From assembly GCA_017472105.1 (NCBI GenBank), contig JAFUQY010000071.1, forward strand, positions 1 to 9,055: a DNA stretch of 9,055 nt. Direction: 5' to 3'. Within the stretch, counting starts at the first letter, position 1; each line of letters begins with the position of its first letter. The notes beneath the pieces were generated by a model that saw only the letters and a program-made list of their open reading frames with translations, made no database searches and had not been told where the DNA came from. Origin of the DNA: Clostridia bacterium. GTDB taxonomy: Bacteria; Bacillota_A; Clostridia; Oscillospirales; CAG-272. Positions 1-5,663 of this stretch are shown here, one piece after another. The translations under genes were made by a program, and so were the position numbers.

Positions 1-298
1 CAAGCACGGACTGATGCGGAATGAGGTTGTAGCTCTGGAAGACGAAGCCGATGGAGTGATTGCGGTAGGTGTCCCAGTCGCGGTCCGTGTACTTCGCCGT
101 AGGTACGTGCCGGATGTACAGCTCGCCGCCGGTGTACCGGTCCAGACCGCCGATGATGTTGAGAAGCGTGGTTTTACCGCATCCGGACGGCCCGAGAATG
201 GAGACAAACTCACTTTTCCGGAAGCTGACGGAAACATCGTGCAGGGCTGTGACGTTCCCGGAAGGATAAGTTTTTGTGACGTTCGATAATCTGAGCAT
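1..298 (-). CDS. MacB/LolD-type ABC transporter ATP-binding protein (N-terminal part, runs off the left edge)
   Basis: This is the first 99 codons of an ABC ATPase, read from the ATG at 296-298; the stop lies outside the window. It should energise transport across the cytoplasmic membrane by ATP hydrolysis. The Walker A motif GPSGCGKTT is at about residues 36-44, and the Q-loop (VFQSYNLIP) begins near residue 86. The stretch TDRDWDTYRNHSIGFVFQSY resembles the MacB/LolD/FtsE group, and in Clostridia this version is often fused to a FtsX-like permease. Signature, Walker B and H-loop would lie beyond the edge. A GGAG Shine-Dalgarno sequence lies about 6 bases upstream of the ATG, which supports this start. 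Substrate is unknown: MacB-like systems export peptides, antibiotics or lipoproteins. Family assignment is firm, role is not. Confidence 0.9.
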   Translation of the reverse strand, partial: MLRLSNVTKTYPSGNVTALHDVSVSFRKSEFVSILGPSGCGKTTLLNIIGGLDRYTGGELYIRHVPTAKYTDRDWDTYRNHSIGFVFQSYNLIPHQSVL

Positions 299-341
299 AG
301 GGACTCCGTGAAATTAGATTTAATTCAATATAATACAGTTT

Positions 342-385
342 AGTATAGCATTTCCTATAATGGAATTTGATAAACAATGTGTAAA
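342..385 (-). promoter_or_regulatory. candidate promoter for the MacB-type ATPase gene
   Basis: The 158-bp AT-rich gap between the GNAT gene stop (457) and the ABC gene start (298) has two weak candidates on the minus strand. One is TTTACA (380-385), a 17-base spacer and CATTAT (357-362). The other is a TATACT -10 (342-347) with a poor -35. Neither is close to consensus. I see no intrinsic terminator with a T-run here, so read-through from the GNAT genes is possible. Confidence 0.3.
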
Positions 386-456
386 TAAATTTAAAAATAT
401 GGGAGAACCGCGGTCGGAAAGGCAGAATGCACCGCCGTGAACCCAGTCTCTCTTCT

Positions 457-1281
457 TTAAAGTATGAAAAGTCCCGCGCCTTCCAGGGTGAACCCGAGGG
501 ATTTTGCGAGCGCGATGGAGAGATCGTTATCCCTTGCCGCCTGATAGTGCCATTTTTTGTCCGGATAATCTGCAAGTGCGGTGTGGACGAGGGCTTTGCC
601 GTAGCCTTTGCCGCGGTGTTCGGGAAGGACGTAGATATCCAGCAGCCACGCGAGGTTTAAATCCTCATCGTACGTTGCCGTTGCCATGCCGCAGAGGGTA
701 TCCCCGTCAAAGATGCCGTAAAAGCCGAACGGGGCGTTGTAATCCGTGAGCCATGCGTAGTCGAGGGTGTGGAAATCCTTTGCGAGCTTCTGTCCCCAGA
801 CGGTGTCGGTCGTCAGATGCGGTTCGCATGCGGCTCTGACCATGTCCATGTCGCTCTCGCCGAGAACGCGGACGCGCGGATCCTTTTCGACGGCGTGACC
901 CTGTCTGACATAATTCCGCCAGCCGTAGTACTGGTTCTTCTCCTCCGTGAGCTCGCCGTTTGAGACGTAGAATTCAATCAGCCACTTCACGGGATTTTCG
1001 TATTTTGCGGCAGTCTCAAGGCATTTCACGCGCCATTCTTCCGTGACGGCGTCAACTTCCGCATCCGGGGCGCACTGGTGAACGCGGTAGTCGATGTAGT
1101 GCCTGCCTTCGTAATCGTTCTCGCTTTCGATGATGACGCATCCGCGGTCGTAATGGAACGAAGCCGATGCGGGATCGTCACCGGAGTACCAGCGCCTGTA
1201 ATTCCGGAACATCTCGCAGTGCACTGCCGTTCCGTACGAGCAGATATGCCGTTTTGCTTCTTCAAATGTGATTGGGTTCAT
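457..1281 (-). CDS. GNAT-family N-acetyltransferase with an extra N-terminal domain (downstream paralog)
   Basis: A 274-residue protein. Residues ~135-274 form a GNAT domain, which transfers an acetyl group from acetyl-CoA to an amine. The acetyl-CoA pyrophosphate-binding motif A is visible as IYVLPEHRGKGYGKALV (~216-232), with R-G-K-G-Y-G matching the R/Q-x-x-G-x-G/A pattern. A motif B-like stretch follows (ARDNDLSIALAKSLGF, ~249-264). The first ~134 residues, rich in aromatics and Cys/His (CSYGTAVHCEMFRNY), are not a domain I recognise. The ATG at 1279-1281 has a GGAG Shine-Dalgarno sequence 7-8 bases upstream. The gene starts 32 bp after the stop of a paralog, so the two are almost certainly co-transcribed. 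By eye they are about 60% identical throughout. Substrate unknown: small amine, antibiotic or protein N-terminus are all possible. Confidence 0.85.
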   Translation of the reverse strand: MNPITFEEAKRHICSYGTAVHCEMFRNYRRWYSGDDPASASFHYDRGCVIIESENDYEGRHYIDYRVHQCAPDAEVDAVTEEWRVKCLETAAKYENPVKWLIEFYVSNGELTEEKNQYYGWRNYVRQGHAVEKDPRVRVLGESDMDMVRAACEPHLTTDTVWGQKLAKDFHTLDYAWLTDYNAPFGFYGIFDGDTLCGMATATYDEDLNLAWLLDIYVLPEHRGKGYGKALVHTALADYPDKKWHYQAARDNDLSIALAKSLGFTLEGAGLFIL

Positions 1282-1313
1282 GTTTTTCTCCGTATTTCTG
1301 AGGTGTTTTGTTT

Positions 1314-2147
1314 TTATAATATGCAGAGTCCGGCGCCTTCCAGTGTAAAGCCGAGAGATTTTGCAAGAGCGACAGAGCGCTCATTATCCCGGTCAACCTG
1401 ATAGTGCCATTTTTTTGCCGGGTAATCAGCAAGCGCAGTTTCGACCAGGGCTTTTCCGCAGCCTTTTCCGCGGTGTGCGGGCAGGATAAAAATTTCCTCC
1501 AGCCATGCAAGATCCAGATCTTCGTCATATGTTGTCATTGCCATCCCGCAAAGGCTGCCGCTGTCAAAGATGCCGTACAAACGGAAATACGGATCCTGTT
1601 CCTTCATCCAGTCATATTCCAATTCCGCAAATTTGCCTGCTTCAATCCTGCCGAAGCCGATATCGTTTTCCAGATACGGTTCGCATACAGCTTGGATCAC
1701 TCCCATATCAGCTTCATTGAGCTCCCGGACACGGGGATCTTTCCGCGCGGCATATCCCATCCGTGCATAATTCCGAAAACCATGGTATTGATTCTTTTCC
1801 TCTGTCAGCTCTCCGTTTGAAATATAAAACTGTATGATCCGACAAACGGGGTCTTCGTATTCAGCGGCGTTTTTCAAGCACAGTGTCCGCCAATCTTCCG
1901 TAACGGCGTCAATTTCCGCGTCCGGGGAACATTGATGTATCCGATAGAAAAAATTCCTGCGGCCGTCCTGATTGTATTCTTCCTCCATGATAACACATCC
2001 GCGCTCGTACCGGAAAAACGCATGAAACTTTGCTCTGATTTTATCATTGCTGTATATCGCCCTGTAATTCCGGAACATCTCGCAGTGCACTGCCGTTCCG
2101 TATGAGCACATATGCCGTTTTGCTTCTTCAAATGTGATTGGGGTCAT
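1314..2147 (-). CDS. GNAT-family N-acetyltransferase with an extra N-terminal domain (upstream paralog)
   Basis: A 277-residue paralog of the neighbouring GNAT protein. Motif A is IFILPAHRGKGCGKALV (~219-235), and the same C-terminal signature KSLGFTLEGAGL ends the protein. The frame is open up to 2276, but I place the start at the ATG at 2145-2147. That ATG has GAGG about 6 bases upstream, aligns exactly with the paralog's start (MTPITFEEAKRH versus MNPITFEEAKRH), and lies just downstream of a perfect promoter that a longer start would overlap. The ~140-residue N-terminal region is shared only with the paralog here. The gene looks somewhat more AT-rich than its partner. Probably a cytoplasmic acetyl-CoA-dependent acetyltransferase; substrate unknown. 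Confidence 0.85.
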   Translation of the reverse strand: MTPITFEEAKRHMCSYGTAVHCEMFRNYRAIYSNDKIRAKFHAFFRYERGCVIMEEEYNQDGRRNFFYRIHQCSPDAEIDAVTEDWRTLCLKNAAEYEDPVCRIIQFYISNGELTEEKNQYHGFRNYARMGYAARKDPRVRELNEADMGVIQAVCEPYLENDIGFGRIEAGKFAELEYDWMKEQDPYFRLYGIFDSGSLCGMAMTTYDEDLDLAWLEEIFILPAHRGKGCGKALVETALADYPAKKWHYQVDRDNERSVALAKSLGFTLEGAGLCIL

Positions 2148-2177
2148 TGTCGCCTCACAGGTTTGTATTTTTTGTAA

Positions 2178-2206
2178 ATTATACAACAATCCGCATCCTG
2201 TGTCAA
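2178..2206 (-). promoter_or_regulatory. perfect-consensus sigma-70/SigA promoter of the GNAT gene pair
   Basis: On the minus strand TTGACA (complement of 2201-2206) and TATAAT (complement of 2178-2183) are separated by exactly 17 bases. Both hexamers match consensus. Transcription would begin near 2171 and give a leader of about 24 nt before the ATG at 2147, with the GAGG Shine-Dalgarno sequence in between. This suggests strong constitutive transcription unless an unseen regulator acts. Confidence 0.88.
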
Positions 2207-2250
2207 TGCACGGGGACGATATTCCAAAAAAATAGCGCCCAATCCAAACA

Positions 2251-2290
2251 AAAACTCCGCCTTTGATAAAAACCAAAAGCGGAGCTTTTT
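2251..2290 (-). terminator. intrinsic terminator after the pot operon
   Basis: CTCCGC (2255-2260) pairs with GCGGAG (2279-2284), extended by three A-T pairs inside if C2261 is bulged. A-runs on the left and T-runs on the right flank the stem, so it can terminate in either direction. On the minus strand it lies about 20 bp after the stop of the potD-like gene and is followed by TTTTTG. It separates the pot operon from the GNAT promoter. Confidence 0.8.
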
Positions 2291-2311
2291 ACCTTTCTGC
2301 GGGATTCGTGT

Positions 2312-3364
2312 TTATTCGCATGCCTCACGGAACGCAGTCCACGCGTCAAGGTGCGCCTGATCCGCGTCGGGAGTGATGTTGCCGATCATTTCCATGTCCT
2401 CGGCGGTGAATTCTGCGGGAAGGGTGAGGAAATCGCGGTATTCTTCGCTGATGTACGGTTCGGACGCGCTGGAGGTGCAGTAGTAGCCGAGCCATTCGTA
2501 GCACTTCGCACCGCGTTCGGGATCGAGGATGAACTCAATGAATTTGTGCGCCGCGTCCGCGTTGGGAGCTTTGGACGGGATGAACATGCCCATGATGCCG
2601 AAGCCGATGCCTTCCTCGGGGAATACGACCTTGAGGGACGGGTCGGTCATCTTCGCCATTGTTACCTGAGAGGTGTAGATCACAGCCGCGTCGATCTCGC
2701 CGGAGAGGAGGTCGTCCTGCGTGTTGTCGTCCTTGATGAGGCGGATATTCGGTGCAAGAGCGGTGAGATGTTCGCCGGCAGCCTTGATGGTGTCAACGTC
2801 AGTGGTGTTGTAGCTTTCACCCATGACCTTGAGTGCCATGCCATTGATGACGCGGTAGTTGGAGATGATGCCCACACGGTCGGCGAGGGATGCATCCCAC
2901 AGATCCGCGTAGCCGTTGATTTCGATATCAATCTTGGCGGGGTTGTAGACGATGGTCTGTACGCCCGCGCCGTAAGGGATGGTGTATTCGTCCGTGGGAT
3001 CGAAGAACTGACCCTGATACAGCGGGTTCACGTTGGTGTGGGAGGGAATCTTGGACTTGTCGAGCTTCTGCGCCAGACCTTCCGCGATGACGGTTTCGAT
3101 GATGTAGTCGTCGGCGATGATGAGGTCATAGGTGCCGCCCTCTTCCGCCTGAAGCTTGGAGAGCATGGTTTCGCCGTAGTCGTAGTTGACGTAATTAATG
3201 CGGATGCCGGTTTCGGCTTCAAAATCCGCGAGAACGTCGTCCGGGAACATACCCGCCCATGTGTAGAGGTTGAGTACCTCGCCGGAGCCGGAAGATCCGC
3301 AGGACACGAGCGCGGGCAGGATGAGAATCAGCGCGAGAACGAGGGAAAGAATGCGGTATTTCAT
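2312..3364 (-). CDS. potD: PotD-like solute-binding lipoprotein of a polyamine-type ABC importer
   Basis: A 350-residue extracellular binding protein that would deliver substrate to PotBC. A signal peptide (MKYRILSLVLALILILPA) ends in the lipobox LVSC, so Cys22 should be lipidated. The start at 3362-3364 has AGGAGG 9 bases upstream; the open frame extends further up to 3466, but that would run into the inserted element and bury the signal peptide. PotD hallmarks include LNLYTWAGMFPDDVL, FEAETGIRINYVNYD, YDLIIADDYIIE and FDPTDEYTIPYGAGV. By eye alignment with E. coli PotD (residue numbers from memory), Trp34 and Tyr293 are kept (W36, Y294). Glu36, Tyr37, Asp168, Glu171, Trp229, Trp255 and Asp257 become G, M, N, V, Y, G and M. 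The family is firm; polyamine specificity is doubtful. It is the last gene of the operon, separated from potC by an inserted element. Confidence 0.88.
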   Translation of the reverse strand: MKYRILSLVLALILILPALVSCGSSGSGEVLNLYTWAGMFPDDVLADFEAETGIRINYVNYDYGETMLSKLQAEEGGTYDLIIADDYIIETVIAEGLAQKLDKSKIPSHTNVNPLYQGQFFDPTDEYTIPYGAGVQTIVYNPAKIDIEINGYADLWDASLADRVGIISNYRVINGMALKVMGESYNTTDVDTIKAAGEHLTALAPNIRLIKDDNTQDDLLSGEIDAAVIYTSQVTMAKMTDPSLKVVFPEEGIGFGIMGMFIPSKAPNADAAHKFIEFILDPERGAKCYEWLGYYCTSSASEPYISEEYRDFLTLPAEFTAEDMEMIGNITPDADQAHLDAWTAFREACE

Positions 3365-3426
3365 GTGTTTTTGCCTCCTGTAAAATAAGATGGAATAAAT
3401 ATAGATAAGAAATAAGAATTTTACTT
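3365..3426 (-). promoter_or_regulatory. potD leader with strong Shine-Dalgarno sequence
   Basis: This AT-rich leader carries AGGAGG (complement of 3374-3379), 9 bases before the ATG. It is the only part of the original potC-potD spacer left between the inserted element and potD. Before the insertion the potC stop would have lain about 60 bp from the potD start. Confidence 0.75.
3420..3426. repeat. target-site duplication, left copy (TTTACTT)
   Basis: TTTACTT lies directly outside the left terminal inverted repeat and recurs directly outside the right one (3894-3900). The match extends to 9 bp (TTTACTTCC) if the first two bases of the element are counted. With symmetric element ends, 7 bp is the better reading. 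Confidence 0.8.
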
Positions 3427-3444
3427 CCAATGTCATTAACTTAA
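3427..3444 (+). repeat. left terminal inverted repeat of the MITE-like element
   Basis: CCAATGTCATTAACTTAA is an exact inverted match to 3876-3893. Similarity breaks down immediately inside (AGAAA versus GTCAA) and resumes at the inner arms. Confidence 0.85.
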
Positions 3445-3463
3445 AGAAAAAGTTATCCGTCAA
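3435..3463 (-). promoter_or_regulatory. possible outward promoter at the left end of the element, reading into potD
   Basis: On the minus strand TTGACG (complement of 3458-3463) is followed after 17 bases by GTTAAT (complement of 3435-3440), pointing at potD. The -35 is good, the -10 weak (4 of 6). If active it would give potD its own transcript, partly independent of potA. Speculative. Confidence 0.3.
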
Positions 3464-3482
3464 CAAGCTGAAGAATCGATTC

Positions 3483-3571
3483 TGTCATTCTGAGGACCGT
3501 GTATGGCACGATGTACATACTGTTCCACAGTACGTAACGCCATACACACTGCCCGAAGAATCTGTGCATGT
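3483..3571 (+). repeat. inner long inverted repeat, left arm (89 bp)
   Basis: This arm matches the complement of 3751-3839 at 85 of 89 positions; the differences are at 3491, 3495, 3549 and 3565. The arm is itself an imperfect hairpin: GTGTATGGC pairs with GCCATACAC, and ACTGT with ACAGT around a TCC loop. It is framed by TGTCATTCTGAGG and CCCGAAGAATCT. Similar half-motifs occur in dispersed palindromes of many bacteria (from memory, not checked). Confidence 0.85.
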
Positions 3572-3750
3572 TCTATACAGATTGGCAGATGTCTGTGGTT
3601 GTCGTAACTGTTCAGCTTAAGGGTACTCGCTTTGTAATAACGTACAATTTGTAGAAATAATACTTGTGCAAAACATTCATCGAAATCGTTCGTGAGTAAC
3701 CTTCACCTGAATAGGCAGGAATACCACGGACGTATGCCGAACCGAGCAGG

Positions 3751-3839
3751 ACATGCGCAGATTCTTCGGGCACTGTGTATGGCGTTACGTACTGTGGAAC
3801 AGTATGTACATCGTGCCATACACGGCCCTCTGAATGACA
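3751..3839 (-). repeat. inner long inverted repeat, right arm (89 bp)
   Basis: Inverted partner of 3483-3571. RNA from this stretch in either direction could fold either as one long arm-to-arm stem or as two separate local hairpins. Confidence 0.85.
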
Positions 3840-3875
3840 AAGGGTGGCGTTTGGTTGGTATAAGTCGGATTTGAC

Positions 3876-3893
3876 TTAAGTTAATGACATTGG
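3876..3893 (-). repeat. right terminal inverted repeat of the MITE-like element
   Basis: TTAAGTTAATGACATTGG is the exact inverse of the left end at 3427-3444. It ends one base before the TTA that encodes the potC stop (3895-3897). Confidence 0.85.
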
Positions 3894-3900
3894 TTTACTT
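3894..3900. repeat. target-site duplication, right copy (TTTACTT, contains the potC stop)
   Basis: This copy matches 3420-3426. Read on the minus strand it is AAGTAAA, holding the last Lys codon and TAA stop of potC. The transposition therefore left potC whole. Confidence 0.8.
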
Positions 3901-4662
3901 CCTTGCCAGTCTCCTCACCGCCGCCGCGAGGATGTAGCACAGCACCGTCACGCCGAGCATCACGGTACAGAGCGCGTTGATTTCCGGGGTCACGCCGGTT
4001 TTCAGCGATGTGTAGACCCGGATCGGGAGGGTGTTCACGGATACGCCGGTGACGAAAATGGAGATGATGACGTCGTCGAAGCTCATCGCGAAGGAGAGGA
4101 ACATCCCGGACAGAATCGCCGGTGCGAGCAGGGGAAGCGTCACGGTGAAAAATGCCTGCGGACCGTTTGCTCCCAAGTCCCGCGCCGCGTCGGTGAAGCC
4201 TTCCTCGAGGACTGCGAGCCGCGCCTTGACCTGCATGTAAATGTACGGTACGCAGAACGCGGTGTGCGCGATCACGAGGGTCACCATCCCGAACGGGAGT
4301 CCGAGCAGGGAGAAAAATGCGAGAAATACCATCCCAAGCACGATTTCCGGGATGATGAGCGGTGCGAGGGCGATTTTTTCGGCGGCGTTTTTGAAGGGAA
4401 GTGCGGAATTTTTCATGCCGAGCGCCGCGGATGTCGCCAGAATCGCCGCGAAAACGGACGAGAGCGCACCGAGAAGGAGGGAGTTGACGAGGGCGTTCAT
4501 GATGTCCCGGTCGCGGAGCAGTTCGCGGTACCATTTCAGCGAAAATCCGCCCCACTGCGACGACAGCCGGCTCTCGTTGAAGGAGTAAATCACGACCACG
4601 GCGATCGGGAGATACGTGAGAATGGTCATGAGAATGGGGTAAAGTTGAAATTTTCGCTTCAT
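3895..4662 (-). CDS. potC: PotC-type permease of a polyamine-type ABC importer
   Basis: A 255-residue inner-membrane subunit that pairs with PotB to form the translocation path; its length is normal for PotC. Hydrophobic segments are evident at ~9-27, 60-82, 97-120, 124-140, 183-205 and 233-250. The EAA loop that docks onto the ATPase is visible as EGFTDAARDLGANGPQAF (~154-171) followed by TLPLLAPAI. FAMSFDDVIISIFV is a strong PotC-like signature. The ATG at 4660-4662 has a modest GGTGA Shine-Dalgarno sequence about 5 bases upstream. Its TAA stop lies inside the target duplication of the downstream element, so the original C-terminus (RRLARK) is intact. A 138-bp gap separates it from potB. 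Confidence 0.93.
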   Translation of the reverse strand: MKRKFQLYPILMTILTYLPIAVVVIYSFNESRLSSQWGGFSLKWYRELLRDRDIMNALVNSLLLGALSSVFAAILATSAALGMKNSALPFKNAAEKIALAPLIIPEIVLGMVFLAFFSLLGLPFGMVTLVIAHTAFCVPYIYMQVKARLAVLEEGFTDAARDLGANGPQAFFTVTLPLLAPAILSGMFLSFAMSFDDVIISIFVTGVSVNTLPIRVYTSLKTGVTPEINALCTVMLGVTVLCYILAAAVRRLARK

Positions 4663-4800
4663 GTTGTCACCGTTTGTGTGAGGTTTTGGGGAATAAGACT
4701 ATGATTTCCTGTCGTCTGTCGGTTTCGTTGGCGTTGCCTTGGAGTTGGTCGGAAGCTGATATAAGTGTGGTTGGTGCTCAGACGAATTATGCATAATAAT
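4663..4800 (-). other. potB-potC spacer with a 12-bp palindrome
   Basis: These 138 bp are long for an operon spacer. No reading frame, terminator or clear promoter is seen. ATTATGCATAAT (4786-4797), a perfect palindrome, lies 3 bases after the potB stop on the minus strand. A related palindrome, GCATAATTATGC (5658-5669), overlaps the potA stop. The rest has no recognisable structure. Confidence 0.5.
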
Positions 4801-5640
4801 TCACTTCTCATGCTTCGCTTTCCGCATCAGGATCAGGCATACCGCGCCTGTGAGCAGCATCAGAATCACCGACAGCGCCGCCGCCATGGGCTGATTGTGC
4901 GCCTTCATCAGAAGCTCCTCAATCAGCGAACCCACGAGAACGATCTTGTTGCCGCCGAGGATCTGCGCGATGAAGAACAGCCCCATCGACGGGATGAACG
5001 TGAGGATCACGCCCGTTTTCAGACCCGGTGCGGTCAGGGGCAGAATCACGGTGAAGAATGCCGAAATCCGCGATGCACCGAGATCCCGCGCCGCGTCAAC
5101 GAGGGAGAGATCGAGCTTTTCCGCAACCTGATAAACCGACGTGAACATGAATGGCAGAAGCACGTAAACCATGCCCACGACCACGGCGGGATAGCTGTAC
5201 AGGAGCTTGAGCGGCTCGTCCGTGATGCCAAGTCCCATGAAAACCTTATCGAGCAGGCCGTTTGCGCGGAAAATGATGATCCATCCGTACAACCGGAGCA
5301 GGGAGTTGACCCAGTACGGGATCATCTGCGCCGAGAAGAAGAAGCGCCGGATGCCCGGAGACGACAATGCCGCCGTCAGCCCGAACGGGTACCCGAGCAG
5401 GATCACGAGTACGGTGGAAAGGCACGCAAGCCCGAGGGATGTTTTGAATACATTGAAATACTGCTCCGTGAAGAGGGCGGCGTAGTTCTCCCACGTGAAG
5501 GAAAACTCATACGACCAGCCGTCCTGCCGGAGAAAGGAGAGAAGCACCATCATCACAAGCGGCCCGCCCACAAATACCAGCGTGAACAGGTACATGGGCA
5601 GTGCTCCGATGGTGGAAAAAATACGTCTGCGTTTCTGCAT
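4801..5640 (-). CDS. potB: PotB-type permease of a polyamine-type ABC importer
   Basis: A 279-residue membrane subunit, partner of PotC. Six hydrophobic segments are apparent (~12-36, 66-90, 101-124, 150-168, 205-229, 252-272). The EAA loop is LVDAARDLGASRISAFF (~180-196) followed by TVILPLTAPGL. The motif AQMIPYWVNSLLRLYGWIII is typical of PotB, as is FIPSMGLFFIAQILGG. The ATG at 5638-5640 has CGGAG about 8 bases upstream. It starts 23 bp after the potA stop, a normal operon spacing. Basic residues at the N-terminus (MQKRRR) fit a cytoplasmic start. Confidence 0.93.
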   Translation of the reverse strand: MQKRRRIFSTIGALPMYLFTLVFVGGPLVMMVLLSFLRQDGWSYEFSFTWENYAALFTEQYFNVFKTSLGLACLSTVLVILLGYPFGLTAALSSPGIRRFFFSAQMIPYWVNSLLRLYGWIIIFRANGLLDKVFMGLGITDEPLKLLYSYPAVVVGMVYVLLPFMFTSVYQVAEKLDLSLVDAARDLGASRISAFFTVILPLTAPGLKTGVILTFIPSMGLFFIAQILGGNKIVLVGSLIEELLMKAHNQPMAAALSVILMLLTGAVCLILMRKAKHEK

Positions 5641-5663
5641 GGATTACTCCGATTTGTGCATAA

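Larger units (their letters stand above)
3427..3893. mobile_element. 467-bp MITE-like non-autonomous element inserted between potC and potD
   Basis: The element has perfect 18-bp terminal inverted repeats (CCAATGTCATTAACTTAA at 3427-3444, inverted at 3876-3893). A 7-bp direct repeat TTTACTT flanks it on both sides. Inside lies a second, much longer inverted pair (3483-3571 and 3751-3839, 85 of 89 bases matching). The ~179-bp centre (3572-3750) has no gene. No transposase is encoded; the longest frame is a 60-codon frame that crosses the palindromic arm and looks spurious. The structure matches a miniature inverted-repeat element mobilised in trans, but I cannot name the parent insertion sequence. 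It sits in the pot operon without breaking any reading frame: the right target copy contains the potC stop codon. Confidence 0.82.

Noticed and set aside
2148..2276. Longer N-terminus for the upstream GNAT gene
   Set aside because: It would overlap the perfect promoter and part of the terminator, and the paralog starts exactly at the ATG equivalent to 2147.
2351..3388. 345-codon plus-strand frame opposite the potD-like gene
   Set aside because: It is an antisense shadow of a lipoprotein gene with clear PotD motifs and has no domain of its own.
3692..3874. 60-codon plus-strand frame inside the MITE-like element
   Set aside because: It runs through the inner palindromic arm, has no convincing Shine-Dalgarno sequence, and resembles no transposase or known protein.
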